A DNA stretch of 64,000 nt from Aquisphaera insulae (GTDB lineage: Bacteria > Planctomycetota > Planctomycetia > Isosphaerales > Isosphaeraceae). The position numbers and the translations under genes are program-made. Positions 17,461-26,264 of this stretch are shown here, in pieces. The notes under the pieces were generated by a model. That model was not told where the DNA came from and ran no database searches. It saw nothing but the letters and a program-made list of their open reading frames with translations. The stretch covers positions 26,613 through 90,612 of the forward strand of contig NZ_JAALJH010000034.1 in assembly GCF_011064615.1 (NCBI RefSeq), written 5' to 3'. The number at the start of each line of letters is the position of its first letter. Within the stretch, counting starts at the first letter, position 1.

Positions 17461-18776
17461 CTGCCCCGATGGGAGAGGAGCCCCAGGAGCCCGCGGCCAC
17501 CGGCCGCTACGCCGTATTCCGGGATATCGGCTTCCGCCACTACATCCTGGCGGGGATGGCCGTGACGATCGGCACCCAGATGCAGGGGGTCGCTGTCGGC
17601 TGGGAGATCTACGAGCGAACCGGCAGCAAGATGGCGCTCGGCATGGTGGGCCTGGCGCAGGTGCTGCCCGTCCTGCTGCTCGCCATCCCCTCCGGCCACG
17701 CGGCCGACCGCTACAGCCGGAAGTGGCAGATCGTGGCGGCCCTCGGCGTCCTCGTCGCCTCGTCGCTCGGCCTGGCCTGGCTCTCGATCGCTCACGGGCC
17801 GGTCGAACTGATCTACGTCTTCCTGGTGCTCAACGGAATCGGGCAGTCGTTCAACCGCCCGGCGCGATGGGCAATCTTGCGGGAGATCGTCGATCGCGAC
17901 GATCTGGTCTCCGCGATCACCTGGAACTCGAGCACCTGGCAGGTCGCCGCGGTGGCCGGCCCGGCGCTCGGCGGGCTGCTCGTCGCCCAGACGCGCGGGG
18001 CGACGGCGAGCTACCTCGGGAACGCGGCTTGCTGCACCCTGGGCGCCGTCCTGATGGCGACGCTCCGGCCGCGGCCGATCGCCCGGGACGTACAGCCGGT
18101 GTCGCTGGCCTCGCTGCTTGCCGGGCTCCGGTTCGTCTTCCGGACCGACCTGCTCCTGGCCACGATGACCCTGGACCTGTTCGCGGTCCTGCTCGGCGGC
18201 GCGTCGGCCCTCCTCCCGGTCTTCGCGCGAGACATCCTCAAGACCGGGCCCGAAGGCCTGGGCTGGCTGCGAGCGGCCCCCTCCATCGGCTCGTTCGCGA
18301 TGGCGATCATGCTGGCACACCTGCCGCCGCTCCGGCGGGCGGGCGTGACGCTCCTGGGGGCGGTGGTCGGGTTCGGCGCGGCGACGATCGTCTTCGGCCT
18401 GTCCACCAATCCGTATCTCTCGTTCGCCATGCTCCTGCTCACCGGGGCGTTCGACAACATCAGCGTCGTGGTCCGCCAGACGCTGGCGCAGCTCCTGACG
18501 CCGGACTCGATGCGGGGGCGGGTGTCGGCCGTGAACACGATCTTCATCACCTCGTCGAACGAGCTGGGCGAATTCGAGTCGGGGGTCGTCGCGAGCTGGC
18601 TGGGGACGGTGCCGGCCGTGGTGGTCGGAGGCGTCGGGACGATCCTCGTGGTGCTCTCCGTCGCCGCGAGGTGGCCGCGGCTGGCGGCCCTCGGTAGGCT
18701 GGGCGAGCTGGAGCCGCCGGGAACCGCGGCGGTATCGATCGAGGAGGATGAAGAGGCGCGGGCGACTCCGCCGTGA
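17457..18776 (+). CDS. MFS transporter, EntS-like (MFS_3) subfamily
   Basis: 439 residues with about 12 hydrophobic segments and the MFS loop motif GHAADRYSRKW between segments 2 and 3. The overall pattern (IYERTGSKMALGMVGLAQVLPVLLLAIPSGH, then FNRPARWAILREIV) is that of the EntS/DUF894 branch, known for enterobactin and other small-molecule export. The substrate here is unknown. It overlaps the DUF1080 gene (ATGA) and is followed after 55 bases by the methyltransferase gene, suggesting a three-gene operon. Confidence 0.88.
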   Translation: MTAPMGEEPQEPAATGRYAVFRDIGFRHYILAGMAVTIGTQMQGVAVGWEIYERTGSKMALGMVGLAQVLPVLLLAIPSGHAADRYSRKWQIVAALGVLVASSLGLAWLSIAHGPVELIYVFLVLNGIGQSFNRPARWAILREIVDRDDLVSAITWNSSTWQVAAVAGPALGGLLVAQTRGATASYLGNAACCTLGAVLMATLRPRPIARDVQPVSLASLLAGLRFVFRTDLLLATMTLDLFAVLLGGASALLPVFARDILKTGPEGLGWLRAAPSIGSFAMAIMLAHLPPLRRAGVTLLGAVVGFGAATIVFGLSTNPYLSFAMLLLTGAFDNISVVVRQTLAQLLTPDSMRGRVSAVNTIFITSSNELGEFESGVVASWLGTVPAVVVGGVGTILVVLSVAARWPRLAALGRLGELEPPGTAAVSIEEDEEARATPP

Positions 18777-18831
18777 CGCGGCACCCGGCGGCTGATTTCC
18801 TGGGTCACATCGAGAAGGAAAGGCGAGATCC

Positions 18832-19599
18832 ATGAATCGGAAGTCGAGCGGCAAGGGCGCCTCGATGGCGGCGATGACGGCGGCGGCCGGCCTCGTCGCG
18901 GGCGCGGCGTGGGCGGGCCAGGAAGGGTCGGGGAAGCAAGAGAAGCCGAGGGCCGGGCACGAGGCCAAGGACGTACAAGGCGGCAGGGTGGACCACAAGA
19001 TCAACGCCCAGTTCGAGAAGGCCGACGTCCGCGATTACATCAAGAAGTTCGAGTCCGAGGATCGGGAGGTCTTCGCCCGACGATCGGAGATCGTGTCCTC
19101 GCTCGGGCTGAGGCCCGGCATGGCCGTCGCGGACATCGGCGCCGGGACCGGCCTGTTCACCCGATTGATGGCCGACGCCGTCGGGCCGGAAGGCAAGGTC
19201 TACGCCGTGGACGTGGCGAGGAATTTCCTGGACTACATCGCGGAGCGGGCGAAGCAGGATGGCACGGGCCAGATCATCACCGTGAAGGGATCGCAGGTTT
19301 CCACGAACCTGAAGCCCGGCTCCGTGGACCTGGTCTTCCTGTGCGACGTCTACCACCACCTGGAGGACCACGAGAAGGTCCTCGCCTCGATCCGCGCGGC
19401 CCTCCGCGACGGCGGCCGCCTCGTGCTCGTCGAGTTCGACCGTGTGGAGGGGAAGAGCTCGAAATTCGTCCTCGACCACATCCGCGCCGACCAGGCCACG
19501 TTCCGCCGCGAGATCATCGCGGCCGGATTCGGGCCGGTCCCGGGCTACCACGCTCCGCGATTGAAGGAGAACTTCGTGGCCATGTTCAAAAAACGCTGA
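18832..19599 (+). CDS. Exported class I SAM-dependent methyltransferase
   Basis: 255 residues. The N terminus is a likely signal peptide (MAAMTAAAGLVAGAAWA then GQEGSGK). The Rossmann domain has motif I VADIGAGTGLFT, the acidic VYAVDVARNF, VDLVFLCDVYHHLEDHEKVL and GRLVLVEFDR, typical of methyltransferase domain 11/25 proteins. A secreted SAM-dependent enzyme is odd because SAM is cytoplasmic; planctomycetes have several such genes, perhaps reflecting their cell plan or a cleaved membrane anchor. Methyl acceptor unknown. Preceded by GAAAGGCGAG as a ribosome site. Confidence 0.83.
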   Translation: MNRKSSGKGASMAAMTAAAGLVAGAAWAGQEGSGKQEKPRAGHEAKDVQGGRVDHKINAQFEKADVRDYIKKFESEDREVFARRSEIVSSLGLRPGMAVADIGAGTGLFTRLMADAVGPEGKVYAVDVARNFLDYIAERAKQDGTGQIITVKGSQVSTNLKPGSVDLVFLCDVYHHLEDHEKVLASIRAALRDGGRLVLVEFDRVEGKSSKFVLDHIRADQATFRREIIAAGFGPVPGYHAPRLKENFVAMFKKR

Positions 19600-19619
19600 T
19601 GCGTAAAGCTCATGAATTT

Positions 19620-19655
19620 GTAGGGCGTGTCGATTGAGAGGCGGGCACACCCTAC
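19620..19655. terminator. Hairpin between convergent genes
   Basis: GTAGGG (19620-19625) pairs with CCCTAC (19650-19655) and the stem continues with GTG/CAC after one mismatch. It sits between the convergent methyltransferase and cyclase-repeat genes and may terminate both. No strong T run. Confidence 0.45.
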
Positions 19656-19680
19656 CCGGTTTCATCCGGCTTGCGAATGC

Positions 19681-20844
19681 TCAGCCCGCGGCCAGGGCCA
19701 TGAGGGCGTAGGAGGTGACGATGTTCGGGTCGCCCTCCATGAAGCGGTCGTCCTTGTTGGCCCAGGCGCCGCTCGCGTCCTGGCGCCTGGCCAGGGCGGC
19801 GGCGAGGTCGGCCTTCCAGTCGTGCTCCTTGCCCTCGGCGTCGGTGAAGGTCTTCTTGCCGAGCGCGCCCAAGCCCCGGCCGAACATGAGGTAGTAGTAG
19901 TAGAGCCCTCGCTGGCCGCCGCCGGGGTTCTCTTCCAGGTTGTAGTTCCTGGCGATGAAGGCGAGCGCGGCCTTGACGCGGACATCGTCCGGGTGGAGGC
20001 CGGCGTAGACCATGCTCTTGAGGCCGGCGTAGGTCATGCCGGCGGTCGAGCGGATGCCGCCCACCGGGGCCTTGGCGTCGGCCTTGGCCTCGGCGCGCGT
20101 CTTGGCGGCCTCGCGGCCCCTGCCGGCCTTGCCCGGCGCCGGAGCGACGGCGCCCGACGTGTAGATGAATCCGCCGTCGTTCACCCTGTCGGCGAACGGC
20201 TGGTCGTTGAACTCGCTCTTGAGGTTCTGGCACCGGGACACGAAGATCAGCGCCTTCTGGAGCGCCGGGTCGTCGGGCGGCAGGCCGGAGTCGTGCAGCG
20301 CCTCCATCATGAACGAGGTGTTCGAGAGGTCCGGCCGGCTGCGGTCGCCGCCGTAGCCGAGGCCGCCGTACTGAGGGTCGGACCTGTCCTTCTTCTCCCC
20401 CTCGTCGAACTGCGACTCCTTCAGGAAGTCCTGGCAGCCCTTGATCACGCGGTCATACTTGCCCCCGACGTTGGCCTCGTGGAAGGCCATCAGCGCCACG
20501 GAGGTCGCGTAGACGGAGTGCGGGGCCTCGGACATCCCCCCCCTGGCACCCACGTACTTTTCCAGATAGGCGAGCGCCTTCTCGATGGCCGGGTCGGCCG
20601 GCGGGACCTGCTTGCTCCGGAGCAACGCCGTCACCACCAGCGCCGTGATCCCCGGCTCCTGGCGGTCGCCCGACCAGCTCCCGTCCCTGCCCTGCTTCGA
20701 CCGCAGGTAAGCCACGGCCTTGGTGACCATCGCGGGGACGTCCACCGCCGCGGTCTCCTGGGCGAAGGCCGCTCGTGGGCCGATTCGGAGGCCGGCCAGG
20801 CCGGCGGCACCAAGGGCCAGGAACGTGCGTCTTGTGCTCGTCAT
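19681..20844 (-). CDS. Tat-exported prenyltransferase/squalene-oxidase-repeat protein
   Basis: 387 residues from the ATG at 20844, chosen because GGAG lies 6 bases upstream; the ATG at 20856 is too close to its purine run. The N terminus TSTRRTFLALGAAGLAG is a twin-arginine signal ending near AFAQE. The mature protein has alpha-toroid repeats (AVAYLRSKQGRDGSWSG, KALAYLEKYVGARG, ALIFVSRCQN, KAALAFIARNYNLEENPGG, LAAALARRQDASGAW). These resemble the QW-type repeats of terpene cyclases. No DXDD or DDXD cyclase motif is obvious, so enzymatic activity is doubtful; planctomycete proteins of this type are unassigned and periplasmic. Confidence 0.85.
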   Translation of the reverse strand: MTSTRRTFLALGAAGLAGLRIGPRAAFAQETAAVDVPAMVTKAVAYLRSKQGRDGSWSGDRQEPGITALVVTALLRSKQVPPADPAIEKALAYLEKYVGARGGMSEAPHSVYATSVALMAFHEANVGGKYDRVIKGCQDFLKESQFDEGEKKDRSDPQYGGLGYGGDRSRPDLSNTSFMMEALHDSGLPPDDPALQKALIFVSRCQNLKSEFNDQPFADRVNDGGFIYTSGAVAPAPGKAGRGREAAKTRAEAKADAKAPVGGIRSTAGMTYAGLKSMVYAGLHPDDVRVKAALAFIARNYNLEENPGGGQRGLYYYYLMFGRGLGALGKKTFTDAEGKEHDWKADLAAALARRQDASGAWANKDDRFMEGDPNIVTSYALMALAAG

Positions 20845-21364
20845 CGTTGTCTCCATCCTTCTTCCACGGGCCGGGTCGCCGTCTCGCAGGAAACACCGCC
20901 GGGACCCCGACGCATGGACCCCGAGATCACGCCGGACCATTCCCGACCTGCCGAAGCGCTCCCCCGAATGCATACGGTGAGCCAGCCCCAGGCCCGCGGG
21001 ATCACGACGGCGAGAGTCCCCCACGACGAAGCCAAGGGACGTGCTGTAAAGACTTTGCTGATAGATCTTTCCTCGCCGCTCATGGGGAGCTGACTCGGAT
21101 GGGGCTCGTACGCCCGGCCTCTTTACCGGTAAGCGATCTTCGGGTGAAGAACCGCCATTTCGGCCGTCATTTCGCCGTCAGCGGCCAAAAAGCCGCCGCC
21201 CCGCATTGACGGAGTTTCGGCGTCGGCGGAAGGCCGCTCCGTGCTCGCCGTTCGGGGGCCTCTTGCCTCAGGCTCACCGGTTGCGTTGAATGAACTCCGG
21301 CATGGAATCGCACGCGAACATCCCCGCCTGTCATCCCCCCTGCTCTTTCTCTCCGGAGCGTCTC
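20845..21364. other. Divergent intergenic region, about 520 bp
   Basis: Separates the divergently transcribed cyclase-repeat and glycoside-hydrolase-like genes and should contain both promoters. Inverted bits such as ACCGGT near 21126 are seen, but no convincing -35/-10 pair or gene. Confidence 0.5.
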
Positions 21365-23533
21365 ATGGATCGCAAGGTCGTCACGCTGCTCGTGCTGGCC
21401 TGGATCGTCCCTGCGTCTCGAGCCTGGGCCGACGACGTGCCGTGGTATCAGCGGAGTCTCGTCGGCATGGAGGTCGGCCCGACCGGCGCGCAGTTCGGGG
21501 CCGATCCCTCCGACGTGGGCTATGCGGCGCGGTTCGATGGCCGCGAGGTCGTCCGCCGGTGCGCGGAGGCGGGATCGGAGTACGTGGTGATCTGGGCGCG
21601 AGACGGCGAGTACGCCTACTACGACTCGAAGGTCGTGGCGAAGTGCCCGGGGCTCGGGGCGCGCGACGTGCTCCGCGAGGCCGTGGAGGAGGGCGCGAAA
21701 CGCGGCCTCCCGATCATCGCCTACTGCGTGGTCCAGCAGGGCGGGCATTACCTCGAGCAGCACCCCGAGTTCGCCATGCGCGACGCCGCCGGTGCGATCA
21801 TCCCGGGGCGTTTCTGCCTCAATTCGGGATATCTGGAGACCTTGAAGTCGCTCGCGACGGAGATGATCGGGTATGGGATCGCGGGCTTCCACATCGACAT
21901 GCTCGACCAGGGCTTCGGCCGGCCTTACGGTTGCTGGTGCGAGGCTTGCCGCAAGCTCTTCGAGGCGGAACATCACGCGAAGCCGCCGGGCGGGGCTTCC
22001 TGGGACGAGGGCTGGGACCGGATGCTCGCCTTCCGGTACGCATCGAGCCGGCGGTTCGAACGGGCGCTCTATCAGCACGTGAAGGCCGTGAAGCCCTCGG
22101 TCACGGTGGATTTCAACTATCACGGCAGTCCGCCGTTCTCGTTCGAGGTCGGCCAGCAGCCGGTGGCCCACGGCGAGAACGGCGACTTCCTCACCGGCGA
22201 GACGGGCGTCTGGGGCTTCAGCGCGCTGGGCGTGGGCCTGAACGCGGAGTTCTACCGGGCCGCCACCCCCGGCAAGCGGTTCCAGGTCGCCATGCAGCGC
22301 GGGGTCCGGATGTACCACGACCAGACGACCCGGCCGCTCAACGACATTCGCTGGGAGCTCGCCACGCTCCTCGCCCACGGGGCGTTCGTGACGATGGTGG
22401 ACAAGACCGGCTACGACGGCGGACTCGACCCGGTCGCCTACCGACGCATCGGTGAGGCCTTCCGCGACGCGAGGGCCGGCCGCGCGGACCTCACGGGCGA
22501 GCCGGTCCGGGACGTGGCGATCTACTTCTCGTCGCGAACCAGGGACTGGTACGGCCGCGAGGAGCCGTCGCGGATGTTCCGGTCGATCCAGGGTGCCCAT
22601 CGGGCGATGGTGCTGGAACACATCCCCTGGGGCATTGCCCTCGACGAAAACGCGACGGAGGCCACGTTGGGGGCGTTTCCGGTCGTGTTGCTGTCGAATG
22701 CCGCGATCCTCTCGGACGAGGAGGTCGCGCGGCTCACTCGCTACGTGGAGGCCGGGGGGGCGCTCCTCGTCACCGGATGGAGCGGGACCCTGGGTGGTCG
22801 CGGCGAGCCACGTGATCGGTCCTCCCTGGAATCGCTGATCGGCGCCCGGTTTGTCCGCCGACTCGATTCGGAGGATAACCACGTCCGTCTGCCGGCCGAT
22901 GCTCCGCCACCCTTGCTCACCGGGATCGAGCCGGCCTGGCCGTTCCTCGTCGAGGGCCCGGCGTGCGTCTATCGGCCGACGACGGCGAGGCCGATCGGCG
23001 AGCTGATGGCCCCGCATCGGACGGTCCGGCAGAAGCAGGGGAAGGAGGGGACCGGCTGGCCGATGAGCGCGGGAACGCCCGTCGGTCCGGCCGTGCTGCT
23101 ACACCAGGTCGGCAAGGGCCGCGTCCTGACGATCGCCGCCTCGCCCGACGCCGCGACCGGGGGCGAGCATCCGATCGTCGAGGCCCGCCGGTTCCTGGTC
23201 AACTCCGTCCGCCTGCTGCATCCGTCGCCCCGCGTGCGGGTCGAAGCGCCGGCATTCGTCGAGTCCGTCGTGACCGACGACCCCTCCAGTCGAACCCTGC
23301 GAGTCCACCTGATTGCCTACGCGTCCACCCCGGCCACCACGCCGGCCTCGAACCGCCCCGCCGTCATCCCGGGGCTGATCGAGGACGCCCCGATGTATCG
23401 TGTGCGGGTCATGCTATCGACCCCACCGCGGGCGGCACGCGCCGGGCATGCGGGGCAGGCCGCGACCGTCGACGGTGGTTCGGTCGTCGCGACGGTGGGC
23501 AACATTCACGAGGTATTACTGATCCAGTATTGA
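21365..23533 (+). CDS. Exported putative glycoside hydrolase (GHL6 / beta-galactosidase-trimerisation type)
   Basis: 722 residues from the ATG at 21365, with GGAG about 8 bases upstream. Signal peptide: VVTLLVLAWIVPASRAWA, then DDVPWYQR. A TIM-barrel-like domain follows, with GSEYVVIWARDGEYAYYDS, GLPIIAYCVVQQ and GFHIDMLDQGFG (acidic residues at a likely active site), and CWCEACRKLF. The second half resembles the glutamine-amidotransferase-like trimerisation domain of GH42-type enzymes (VVLLSNAAILSDEEVARLTRYVEAGGALLVTG), followed by a beta-sandwich tail. The layout matches hypothetical glycoside hydrolase family 6 and alpha-L-fucosidase-like proteins. The substrate cannot be read from sequence. 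Confidence 0.8.
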   Translation: MDRKVVTLLVLAWIVPASRAWADDVPWYQRSLVGMEVGPTGAQFGADPSDVGYAARFDGREVVRRCAEAGSEYVVIWARDGEYAYYDSKVVAKCPGLGARDVLREAVEEGAKRGLPIIAYCVVQQGGHYLEQHPEFAMRDAAGAIIPGRFCLNSGYLETLKSLATEMIGYGIAGFHIDMLDQGFGRPYGCWCEACRKLFEAEHHAKPPGGASWDEGWDRMLAFRYASSRRFERALYQHVKAVKPSVTVDFNYHGSPPFSFEVGQQPVAHGENGDFLTGETGVWGFSALGVGLNAEFYRAATPGKRFQVAMQRGVRMYHDQTTRPLNDIRWELATLLAHGAFVTMVDKTGYDGGLDPVAYRRIGEAFRDARAGRADLTGEPVRDVAIYFSSRTRDWYGREEPSRMFRSIQGAHRAMVLEHIPWGIALDENATEATLGAFPVVLLSNAAILSDEEVARLTRYVEAGGALLVTGWSGTLGGRGEPRDRSSLESLIGARFVRRLDSEDNHVRLPADAPPPLLTGIEPAWPFLVEGPACVYRPTTARPIGELMAPHRTVRQKQGKEGTGWPMSAGTPVGPAVLLHQVGKGRVLTIAASPDAATGGEHPIVEARRFLVNSVRLLHPSPRVRVEAPAFVESVVTDDPSSRTLRVHLIAYASTPATTPASNRPAVIPGLIEDAPMYRVRVMLSTPPRAARAGHAGQAATVDGGSVVATVGNIHEVLLIQY

Positions 23534-23611
23534 TCGTCGAGCCCCGGCGGCCTGGCTACCGCGAGCGTCATGTATCGGTCCTCCTGCAGGTGCCTCACGC
23601 TGCTCCGACGC

Positions 23612-24016
23612 TCAGGGGTTCGGGGCCATTTCAGGCAACCAGAAGACCTGAGGGGAAAGTCCTCCTCTCGTCTCGCAGAAGTGTCGGAGCACCTCGATGG
23701 CGACCTTCCTCGGGAGCCGCATGTTGCGGGGGAGCTGCGTGTGCTGGCCGCCGTATGTTATGTTGACGCGTTCGCGTGAGACCTCGGGGGACGTGGAAGC
23801 GTCCAGCAGCCTCGGATCTTTCGAGTCGTCGTGAAAGATGATCGCCATGCCGCGTCGGTTGATGACGACGACAAGGTAGACGTGGCGATGGAGTTCGAGC
23901 AAGGCGCCGTCGAAACCGGCTCGTTCCAGTTCCCTGATAAGCCGCGGCATTCGCACCGGCGTGTCGACGGGGAGCTTGACCGTACCTCTCGCGTTCGTGG
24001 CGATGAACGTGCACAT
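23612..24016 (-). CDS. Imm1-like (polymorphic-toxin immunity type) protein
   Basis: 134 residues from the ATG at 24016, fixed by AAGGAGA 6 bases upstream. Two strand-rich halves: LLELHRHVYLVVVINRRGMAIIFHDD, then VNITYGGQHTQLPRN, RKVAIEVLRHFCET and QVFWLPE. The order of a glycine-rich strand, a basic helix ending in a G-rich turn, and a final hydrophobic strand with Trp fits the Imm1 family of immunity proteins; this is a by-eye match. No cognate toxin gene is adjacent. It could be an orphan immunity gene or a related domestic protein. Confidence 0.6.
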   Translation of the reverse strand: MCTFIATNARGTVKLPVDTPVRMPRLIRELERAGFDGALLELHRHVYLVVVINRRGMAIIFHDDSKDPRLLDASTSPEVSRERVNITYGGQHTQLPRNMRLPRKVAIEVLRHFCETRGGLSPQVFWLPEMAPNP

Positions 24017-24158
24017 GGTTTCTCCTTGAGCCGGCGAGTACCGCCCAAGCCGGGGCTCGCGCAGTCGCCGCACGGACCAGGCTCCTTCAGGGCAAGAGCG
24101 GCCATGTGAACGGTTCAGAGTCGAGGGTCCCGCGGGGACCGTGACACAGCTCGATCGA

Positions 24159-24575
24159 TCAGTTCGCGCCGGGGTCGACTGCCGAGGAGCCGGCAATCTC
24201 GCCCTGCCTCATCTCATTCCAGGCCTCGACGAACGCCTGGGTCTCGGCATCGCGCCAGGAAAGGCCGGTGTCCTCGAGCTCGTTGGCGCGGAGGCCCCAG
24301 CGCTCGCGGCGGTCGATGGGCCACTCGGCGATGATGCTGCGATAGGCCAACGGGTGGAAGATGGGCGCCGGCCGCCGCGAGTCGTCGCGGTTCTCGGCCT
24401 GCGGCCGCGCGGCCTTCGACGGCCGGCGGGCACGACTCGGCCGCGCAAATTTCGGTGGCTCGACCCGTGGCAACGGGTCATCAAGGCTTTCGTCGAGGTC
24501 GATGGAGAGCCTTCCCTGGACGCCCCGAACTCGCGGCCCTCCTCGGGCCGGCTTCAGCGTTCGAAGTTCACTCAT
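24159..24575 (-). CDS. Unknown protein
   Basis: 138 residues from the ATG at 24575, supported by GGAGG 7 bases upstream. The first 70 residues are proline- and arginine-rich and probably disordered. The C-terminal half has a possible folded segment (FHPLAYRSIIAEWPIDRRERWGL, then LSWRDAETQAFVEAWNEM). I do not recognise a family. It shares strand with the Imm1-like gene 142 bases downstream. Confidence 0.65.
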   Translation of the reverse strand: MSELRTLKPARGGPRVRGVQGRLSIDLDESLDDPLPRVEPPKFARPSRARRPSKAARPQAENRDDSRRPAPIFHPLAYRSIIAEWPIDRRERWGLRANELEDTGLSWRDAETQAFVEAWNEMRQGEIAGSSAVDPGAN

Positions 24576-24749
24576 GAGAGGTCCTCCAAAAACAGCCTCG
24601 TAGCTGTGGAGCACTCCTGAAGTCGGACTCTCGATCCTTTACTATTATTCGTTCACGCTCCCCGGTTTCCAGATGTTCACTAAATCTTCCTGGATTACTA
24701 CCTCAAATTACCCGGGCCCATACACTTTACCAGAATTATACGACATCCT

Positions 24750-26183
24750 ATGCAAGAAAACGACAGTCCTCGCGAGATTGATGGCAACTCAGGCTCGACA
24801 TGGCGTGATGACGCCACGTCGATGCCCGCCGAGTTCGGCCTGCCGATGGCGACGTTCGTGGTGATCGCCAGCATGGTGGGCGTGGGCGTGCTGACGACGT
24901 CGGGCTACACGATGGCCGGGGTGGGGAGCAATCAGTACATGCTGCTCCTCTGGGTGGTCGGGGGGATCATCGCGCTTTGTGGCGCGCTGACCCTGGCGGA
25001 ACTCTCCGCGGCCTTGCCCCATACGGGAGGAGACTTCGTCTATCTCCTCCATGCATACGGGCCGCTCGTCGCCTTCCTGTCCGGGTGGGTGTCCTTCGTG
25101 TGCGGCTTCTCGGGGCCCTGCGCGGCGGCGGCTCTCGCGTCGGCCAAGTATGTGCTCGCCCCGTTCGCCATCGATCCGGCCAGGTTGACGCTGATCCAGC
25201 GAGTGCTCGCGACGGCGGGGATCCTCTCTTTCGCCGTCGTTCATGTCTCCGGGCGGAGCCGGACGGCCCGCGTTCAGGGGTGGATCACGGGGCTGAAGGT
25301 GGGCCTGCTGGGCCTGCTGGTCGTGGCGGGCCTCCTCGTGGGCTGGCCCAACCTGGCCAACCTGAACGACCCCATGCCGGTGGATGGGCCTCTGGCGGAG
25401 TCGATGCTGTTCTCGCTCGTCTACATTTACTATGCCTACATCGGATGGAACGGAGCCTCGTACCTGGCCGGGGAGATACGCGAGCCCCAGCGGATCCTGC
25501 CCAGGGCCATCCTCTACGGAACGGGAGGCGTGACGATCCTCTATCTGGCGCTGAACGCGGTGTACGGCCTGGCGCTCACGCCGGCGGACTTGAAGGCGAT
25601 GATCGATGCCCCGGGCAACCAGCAGGGCATGGATGTTGTGGATCCGATCGCGGAGATCGCGGCGAAGCGGCTCTTCGGCACGTCGTGGTCCACGCCCCTG
25701 AGCCTCGCGATCGGCCTGATGCTCCTCTCCACGCTGAGTGCCTATCTGCTGCTGGGCCCGCGAGTCATCTACGCGATGGCGCGGGCCGGCCAGTTTCCGG
25801 GGATCGCGGCGAGGCTCTCCCCATCCGCCGGCACGCCCTTCGTGGCGACGGCCCTGCAAGTGGCCATGACGCTGGTGCTCCTCTGGACGGGATCCTTCCA
25901 GTGGATCGTCCTCTACGCCAGCGTGGGGCTGTCCCTCTTCTCCATGCTGGCGATGAGCTCGATCTTCGTCCTCCGCTGGAAGCGGCCCGACCTGGTTCGG
26001 CCGTTCCGAACTCCCGGCTATCCCGTGACCCCGCTGATCTACCTGATTCTGACCGCGGCCCTGGCGCTGGCAGCGTTCCGGAAGGAGCCCTGGATCTCGA
26101 CCGCGGCCCTGGCGAGCATCCTGGCCGGCATCCCCGTCTATTACCTCATGAAGCGTCTCGTCCCGGGCGGTCCCGTTTCTTGA
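24750..26183 (+). CDS. APC-family amino acid permease
   Basis: 477 residues with about 12 transmembrane segments. The first begins FVVIASMVGVGVLTTSGY, a typical APC TM1 with the unwound G-x-G stretch, and LAELSAALPHTGGDFVYLLHAYGP matches the conserved TM2-TM3 region. It should import or exchange amino acids or amines across the inner membrane; substrate unknown. The start at 24750 lies in an unusually AT-rich stretch (about 24635-24760), with TTATAC about 9 bases upstream and no Shine-Dalgarno, so the transcript may be nearly leaderless. An in-frame ATG at 24822 is the alternative. Confidence 0.88.
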   Translation: MQENDSPREIDGNSGSTWRDDATSMPAEFGLPMATFVVIASMVGVGVLTTSGYTMAGVGSNQYMLLLWVVGGIIALCGALTLAELSAALPHTGGDFVYLLHAYGPLVAFLSGWVSFVCGFSGPCAAAALASAKYVLAPFAIDPARLTLIQRVLATAGILSFAVVHVSGRSRTARVQGWITGLKVGLLGLLVVAGLLVGWPNLANLNDPMPVDGPLAESMLFSLVYIYYAYIGWNGASYLAGEIREPQRILPRAILYGTGGVTILYLALNAVYGLALTPADLKAMIDAPGNQQGMDVVDPIAEIAAKRLFGTSWSTPLSLAIGLMLLSTLSAYLLLGPRVIYAMARAGQFPGIAARLSPSAGTPFVATALQVAMTLVLLWTGSFQWIVLYASVGLSLFSMLAMSSIFVLRWKRPDLVRPFRTPGYPVTPLIYLILTAALALAAFRKEPWISTAALASILAGIPVYYLMKRLVPGGPVS

Positions 26184-26264
26184 CGCGCGTCCCCCGCCCT
26201 TTACACTGGACGGGACATCGCCGGCGGGCCAAGGCCGCGTTCTCCTTGCCCATCAGCCCGGAAG

